This document shows positions 63,930 through 64,000 of a stretch of 64,000 nt of DNA, in pieces (position 1 is the first letter of the stretch; every line of letters starts with the position of its first letter). The stretch is taken from assembly GCA_947165505.1 (NCBI GenBank), contig CAMVAT010000001.1, positions 112,958 through 176,957 of the forward strand, read 5' to 3'. The translations under genes were made by a program, and so were the position numbers. Source of the stretch: an uncultured Prevotellaceae bacterium (GTDB taxonomy: Bacteria; Bacteroidota; Bacteroidia; Bacteroidales; Bacteroidaceae). The notes below the pieces were generated by a model. It ran no database searches, was not told where the DNA came from, and worked only from the letters and a program-made list of their open reading frames with translations.

Positions 63930-64000
63930 GCACGGTGCGAAAGCGTTCGGGCAATTAGTAGCGCTCGGCTTTGACGTCGCCGTCTTTACACCTGCGCCCT
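63930..64000 (-). rRNA. rrl: 23S rRNA, 3' end (truncated by the window)
   Basis: gaaagcgttcgggcaattagtagcgctcggctttgacgtcgccgtctttacacctgcgccct resembles the reverse complement of a 23S 3' end; boundary approximate. Confidence 0.8.

Overview
The window is a Bacteroidales (Prevotella-like) chromosomal segment, mostly read on the minus strand. About 85% is core genome: the str/S10/spc/alpha ribosomal super-cluster (rpsL-rpsG-fusA-rpsJ-rplC ... secY-map-infA-rpmJ-rpsM-rpsK-rpsD-rpoA-rplQ, 11.6-30.3 kb), asnS, an RluB-type pseudouridine synthase, purB, two tRNA-Val genes, ompA, mutL, an OstA-like gene, two PPIases, guaB, recQ, clpX, clpP, tig, lptB, MlaE/MlaF, der, era, fabH, rpmF, a DUF177 gene, a histidine kinase, and the 5S/23S end of an rRNA operon. 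The main accessory region is an AT-rich island at about 3.9-9.0 kb. It holds decayed ATPase/nuclease fragments and a compact candidate RiPP locus. That locus has a radical SAM/SPASM maturase with a PqqD-like N-terminus, an unlisted 50-aa Cys-rich precursor-like ORF directly downstream (6581-6733, minus), a FlbD-like small protein, an amidohydrolase and an 80-aa protein, preceded by a long, highly structured leader or ncRNA. Other points of interest: a promoter-terminator unit with no obvious CDS (3.9-4.1 kb), candidate structured leaders before rplC and between rpsL and rpsG, a PD-(D/E)XK 'transposase' with an apparent in-gene deletion and 24-bp tandem repeats, several families of 7-nt and 8-nt periodic intergenic repeats, and an inverted REP-like repeat cluster. 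All calls come from reading the sequence and the supplied ORFs. No database search or folding program was run.
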